Shown here piece after piece: positions 61,784 to 64,000 of a stretch of 64,000 nt of DNA. The stretch's first letter is position 1, and the number at the start of each line of letters is the position of its first letter. The position numbers and the translations under genes were made by a program. A model generated the notes under the pieces. It did not search any database, was not told the origin of the DNA, and was given only the letters and a program-made list of their open reading frames with translations. The stretch is from Flavobacterium sp. LHD-85 (lineage in GTDB: Bacteria > Bacteroidota > Bacteroidia > Flavobacteriales > Flavobacteriaceae), in contig NZ_JAVFVR010000010.1 in the NCBI RefSeq assembly GCF_030929595.1, forward strand, positions 1 through 64,000, in the 5' to 3' direction.

Positions 61784-63460
61784 TTAAGACATCATACCCA
61801 CAAGTATTGGCCCAAAAGCAGTCAACAATATATTAGCTAATGCGTAAGGAATAGTGTATCCTAAAACTGGAAATTTACTGCCAGATGCATCTTGAACAGC
61901 TTTTAATCCGATTGTTGAGGTACCCGCACCTGTTTGTGCGCCAAGTAAGATGAGAGGGTTTATTTTTAATACATATCTTCCAAAGTACAGTCCGATAATA
62001 TGCGGAATTAAGGCAACAGCCACACCTGCAAGCAAAATACCAAAACCAGTTTCTTTAAGACCTGAGATAAAACTTGGGCCAGCAGCTAGACCAACAAGTC
62101 CGATAAACGCTGCAAGACCAACATTGTCAAATATCCACAAGGCGGGTTCTGGAATTCTGCCAAAAACTGGAGTCCTCGAATGCAACCATCCAAAAATTAG
62201 TCCCATAACCAACGCGCCCCCGCTTGTTGTTAATGTTACCGAAACTCCAAATAAAGTTACCGAAAGCAAACCTAAAAGTCCACCAAGGACAATACCCAGA
62301 CCAACAAAAATAATATCTGTCTCTGGACTTAAACGATCCAGATAACCAATTTCTTTTGCCGCTTCTTCTAGTTTTGCAGGTCTACCTGAAAGATTCAAAA
62401 TATCACCTCTATTTAAAACCGTCTTCGATTCAAGCGGTATCTCGTGATTTTCTCTGGTTATTTTATTTAGCATTAATCCGTGATAAAAACTGCTTTTTCG
62501 AAGAGACTTTACTGTTATCCCATCAATTGCTTTATTGGTGATTGTAACATCTAAATGTGCTAACGGAAAATTCAACAATTCTTCATCCAAAACTTCTGGT
62601 CCAATAGAAAAGAGACTGTCCAAGATGATTCCGTGCTGTGCCATAATAACCATTACATCATCTTTATGAATTATAGTATCGGGTTTTGGATCTAGCAATT
62701 GATCTTTATGGCGTATCCTCTGAATGACAATGTTTTTGTTAGAAATTAATTTTTCAAAATCACTTATACTGATTCCAATCCATTTCTCATTGGTTATTCT
62801 ATATGCCCGAATAATCCATCTCTGATAAGCGCTTTTCATTCCTGGACCATATTCAGTTTCGCCTGAAATTGTTTCAGCCAATTTATCGCTTTCTTTAACC
62901 AAATCAATTCCAAGCAATTTTGGAGCAATTCCAGTCAGAAAAAAAACAAAAGATGCCGCTCCTACCAAATAAGTTACAGAATAGGCTACCGGAATATTAT
63001 TGATTAATCTAACTTTTTCTGCTTCAGCAAGATTTAAGTGACTAATTGCATCTGAAGCTGTACCAATTACAGTTGATTCAGAAAACGCCCCAGCTAATAA
63101 TCCAGCCGCCGTTCCTATATCATAACCTAAAAAAGTTGAAACAGAATATGCTACTAATAGACACGATAAACAAATTACCAAAGTGAGCAATAGTTGAGGA
63201 AATGCATTCTTTTTAAATCCTTGAAAAAATTGAGGCCCGACTTTATATCCTGTAGAAAACAGAAAAAAATCGAAGAAAATAGTTTTTACAATACCAGGAA
63301 TTTTAATGTCCAACTGGCCAATTAGCACTCCAGCAAATAAAGTTCCAAGTACTACACCAATTTTAAATGTACCTATTTTAATGCGTCCGATTAAAAACCC
63401 AAGAGCCAAGCATAAAAAAAGTGCCAATTCAGGATGTGCTCTAAGTATAGTTGTAACCAT
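61784..63460 (-). CDS. AspT/YidE/YbjL-family transporter with RCK_C domains
   Basis: A 558-residue inner-membrane protein. Two membrane halves (about 12-180 and 380-556) are related to each other, the AspT/YidE/YbjL duplication. The second half contains GLLGLLSVTLFGVSVTLTTSGGALVMGLIFGWLHSR, and the end has GAQTGAGTSTIGLKAVQDASGS, which has a counterpart AGAFSESTVIGTASDAI in the first half. Between them lie two RCK_C (TrkA-C) domains (about 215-370, RIRHKDQLLDPKPDTIIHKDDVMVIM and LRKSSFYHGLML...LNRGDILNLSG). It probably exchanges amino or dicarboxylic acids such as aspartate; the substrate is unproven. Confidence 0.9.
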   Translation of the reverse strand: MVTTILRAHPELALFLCLALGFLIGRIKIGTFKIGVVLGTLFAGVLIGQLDIKIPGIVKTIFFDFFLFSTGYKVGPQFFQGFKKNAFPQLLLTLVICLSCLLVAYSVSTFLGYDIGTAAGLLAGAFSESTVIGTASDAISHLNLAEAEKVRLINNIPVAYSVTYLVGAASFVFFLTGIAPKLLGIDLVKESDKLAETISGETEYGPGMKSAYQRWIIRAYRITNEKWIGISISDFEKLISNKNIVIQRIRHKDQLLDPKPDTIIHKDDVMVIMAQHGIILDSLFSIGPEVLDEELLNFPLAHLDVTITNKAIDGITVKSLRKSSFYHGLMLNKITRENHEIPLESKTVLNRGDILNLSGRPAKLEEAAKEIGYLDRLSPETDIIFVGLGIVLGGLLGLLSVTLFGVSVTLTTSGGALVMGLIFGWLHSRTPVFGRIPEPALWIFDNVGLAAFIGLVGLAAGPSFISGLKETGFGILLAGVAVALIPHIIGLYFGRYVLKINPLILLGAQTGAGTSTIGLKAVQDASGSKFPVLGYTIPYALANILLTAFGPILVGMMS

Positions 63461-63697
63461 ATTACTTTTTTTATATAAATTTAAACAAAAAAAGCAATCA
63501 ACATACTATATTTCAATTATTTACAAACAATTAATTATAATCACATTATAGTAAACAGAAAAGTAATAGTGATAGAATTAAATCTAAATGGTTAATTTTG
63601 ATAGTGAGCTAATTTGGAATAAACATAAGATACAAACCATTTCTAGCATGAGAAACTCAAACGATTATTCTACAAAACCTTTGTTACACAGACAGAA

Positions 63698-64000
63698 ATG
63701 AACTTTCAAACCATAATACCAGATAAATCTATTTCGCTTTTTGTGAAAAATATTTGGGTATTTGAAAACGAAGGGAACGACACCACAACGAGTTTGCCAT
63801 TTTTTGCAGATGGTTTTCCTGGTTTAATGTTCCATCAGTCCGAAAATGGATTGACGGTGAAACCGCACGATAAAAAAATGCCAGAAATTTTTGTTTACGG
63901 ACAAACCATTAATCCAATTGTGCTAGAACTTTCAGGATCTTACTTTATTCTCGTTTTTCAGCTATATCCCTTTGTGCTGCAAACCTTCTTTGGCATTCTT
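63698..64000 (+). CDS. AraC-type transcriptional regulator, N-terminal part (truncated by window end)
   Basis: An open frame from ATG 63698 that runs off the window after 101 codons. MNFQTIIPDKSISLFVKNIWVFENEG, then LPFFADGFPGLMFHQSENG, then VYGQTINPIVLELSGSYFILVFQLYPFVLQTFFGI is the ligand-sensing N-terminal domain (DUF6597-like) that precedes an AraC helix-turn-helix in Bacteroidota. The DNA-binding part lies outside the window. The 237 bp before it, back to the transporter gene, hold no other gene. Confidence 0.8.
   Translation, partial: MNFQTIIPDKSISLFVKNIWVFENEGNDTTTSLPFFADGFPGLMFHQSENGLTVKPHDKKMPEIFVYGQTINPIVLELSGSYFILVFQLYPFVLQTFFGIL

Overview
The window comes from a low-GC member of the Bacteroidota, most probably Flavobacterium or a close relative. 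The evidence is the 5' end of a flavobacterial-type 16S rRNA gene on the minus strand, promoters of the TAnnTTTG type, gliding-motility genes gldF/gldG, a type IX secretion C-terminal domain on a giant SprB-repeat adhesin, and families typical of Flavobacteriia (DUF4294, RND-TolC fusions, clade II NosZ).

Layout. 1-205: 16S rRNA 5' end (minus), preceded by three tandem rRNA promoters at 374-650 and then repeat-rich DNA. 1141-10627: DUF4294 protein, M42 peptidase, a two-component system and a three-gene heavy-metal RND efflux operon with a probable response-regulator operator in front of it. 10791-18573: two paralogous ankyrin proteins around an SRPBCC gene, then housekeeping genes (purC, DUF502, HAD phosphatase, phoH, SAM hydrolase). 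18764-23789: monooxygenase-like protein, gldF-gldG, dnaN, DsbA-like protein, separated by flavobacterial inverted-repeat elements. 24231-31464: a second metal-efflux operon whose RND pump is fused to its TolC partner, with an HxlR regulator. 31572-43560: MscS channel, tail-collar protein, a PRMT-like methyltransferase, and the 2127-residue adhesin followed by an OmpA/beta-barrel protein. 43810-61702: an anaerobic respiration region. 61784-64000: AspT/YidE-type transporter and a truncated AraC-type regulator.

The most interesting part is 43.8-61.7 kb. A Crp/Fnr regulator without Fe-S cysteines sits next to a complete nos operon (cytochrome c, nosZ, nosL, nosD, nosF, nosY, truncated haemoglobin; minus strand). 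Divergent from it is a set of genes that looks like copper acquisition (Cys-rich small protein, Met/His-rich lipoprotein, OprC/NosA-like TonB receptor). An anaerobic set follows (nadA, nadB, ric, nrdD, a separate glycyl-radical ORF, nrdG, copD). I find three copies of the palindrome TATGATTnnAATCATA(g). One lies between the divergent nos and copper genes, one before nadA, and one after the crp/fnr gene in front of a gene-less stretch ending in a terminator. In all four transcribed directions a near-consensus -7 element begins exactly 29.5 bp from the palindrome centre. This is class II activator geometry and suggests one local regulon for N2O respiration, copper supply, anaerobic dNTP and NAD synthesis, nitrosative repair and a possible small RNA.

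The second notable point is nrdD. Its main ORF stops after the zinc-binding CPKC motif, and the essential glycyl-radical segment (RVMGY) is on an overlapping 55-codon ORF in another frame.
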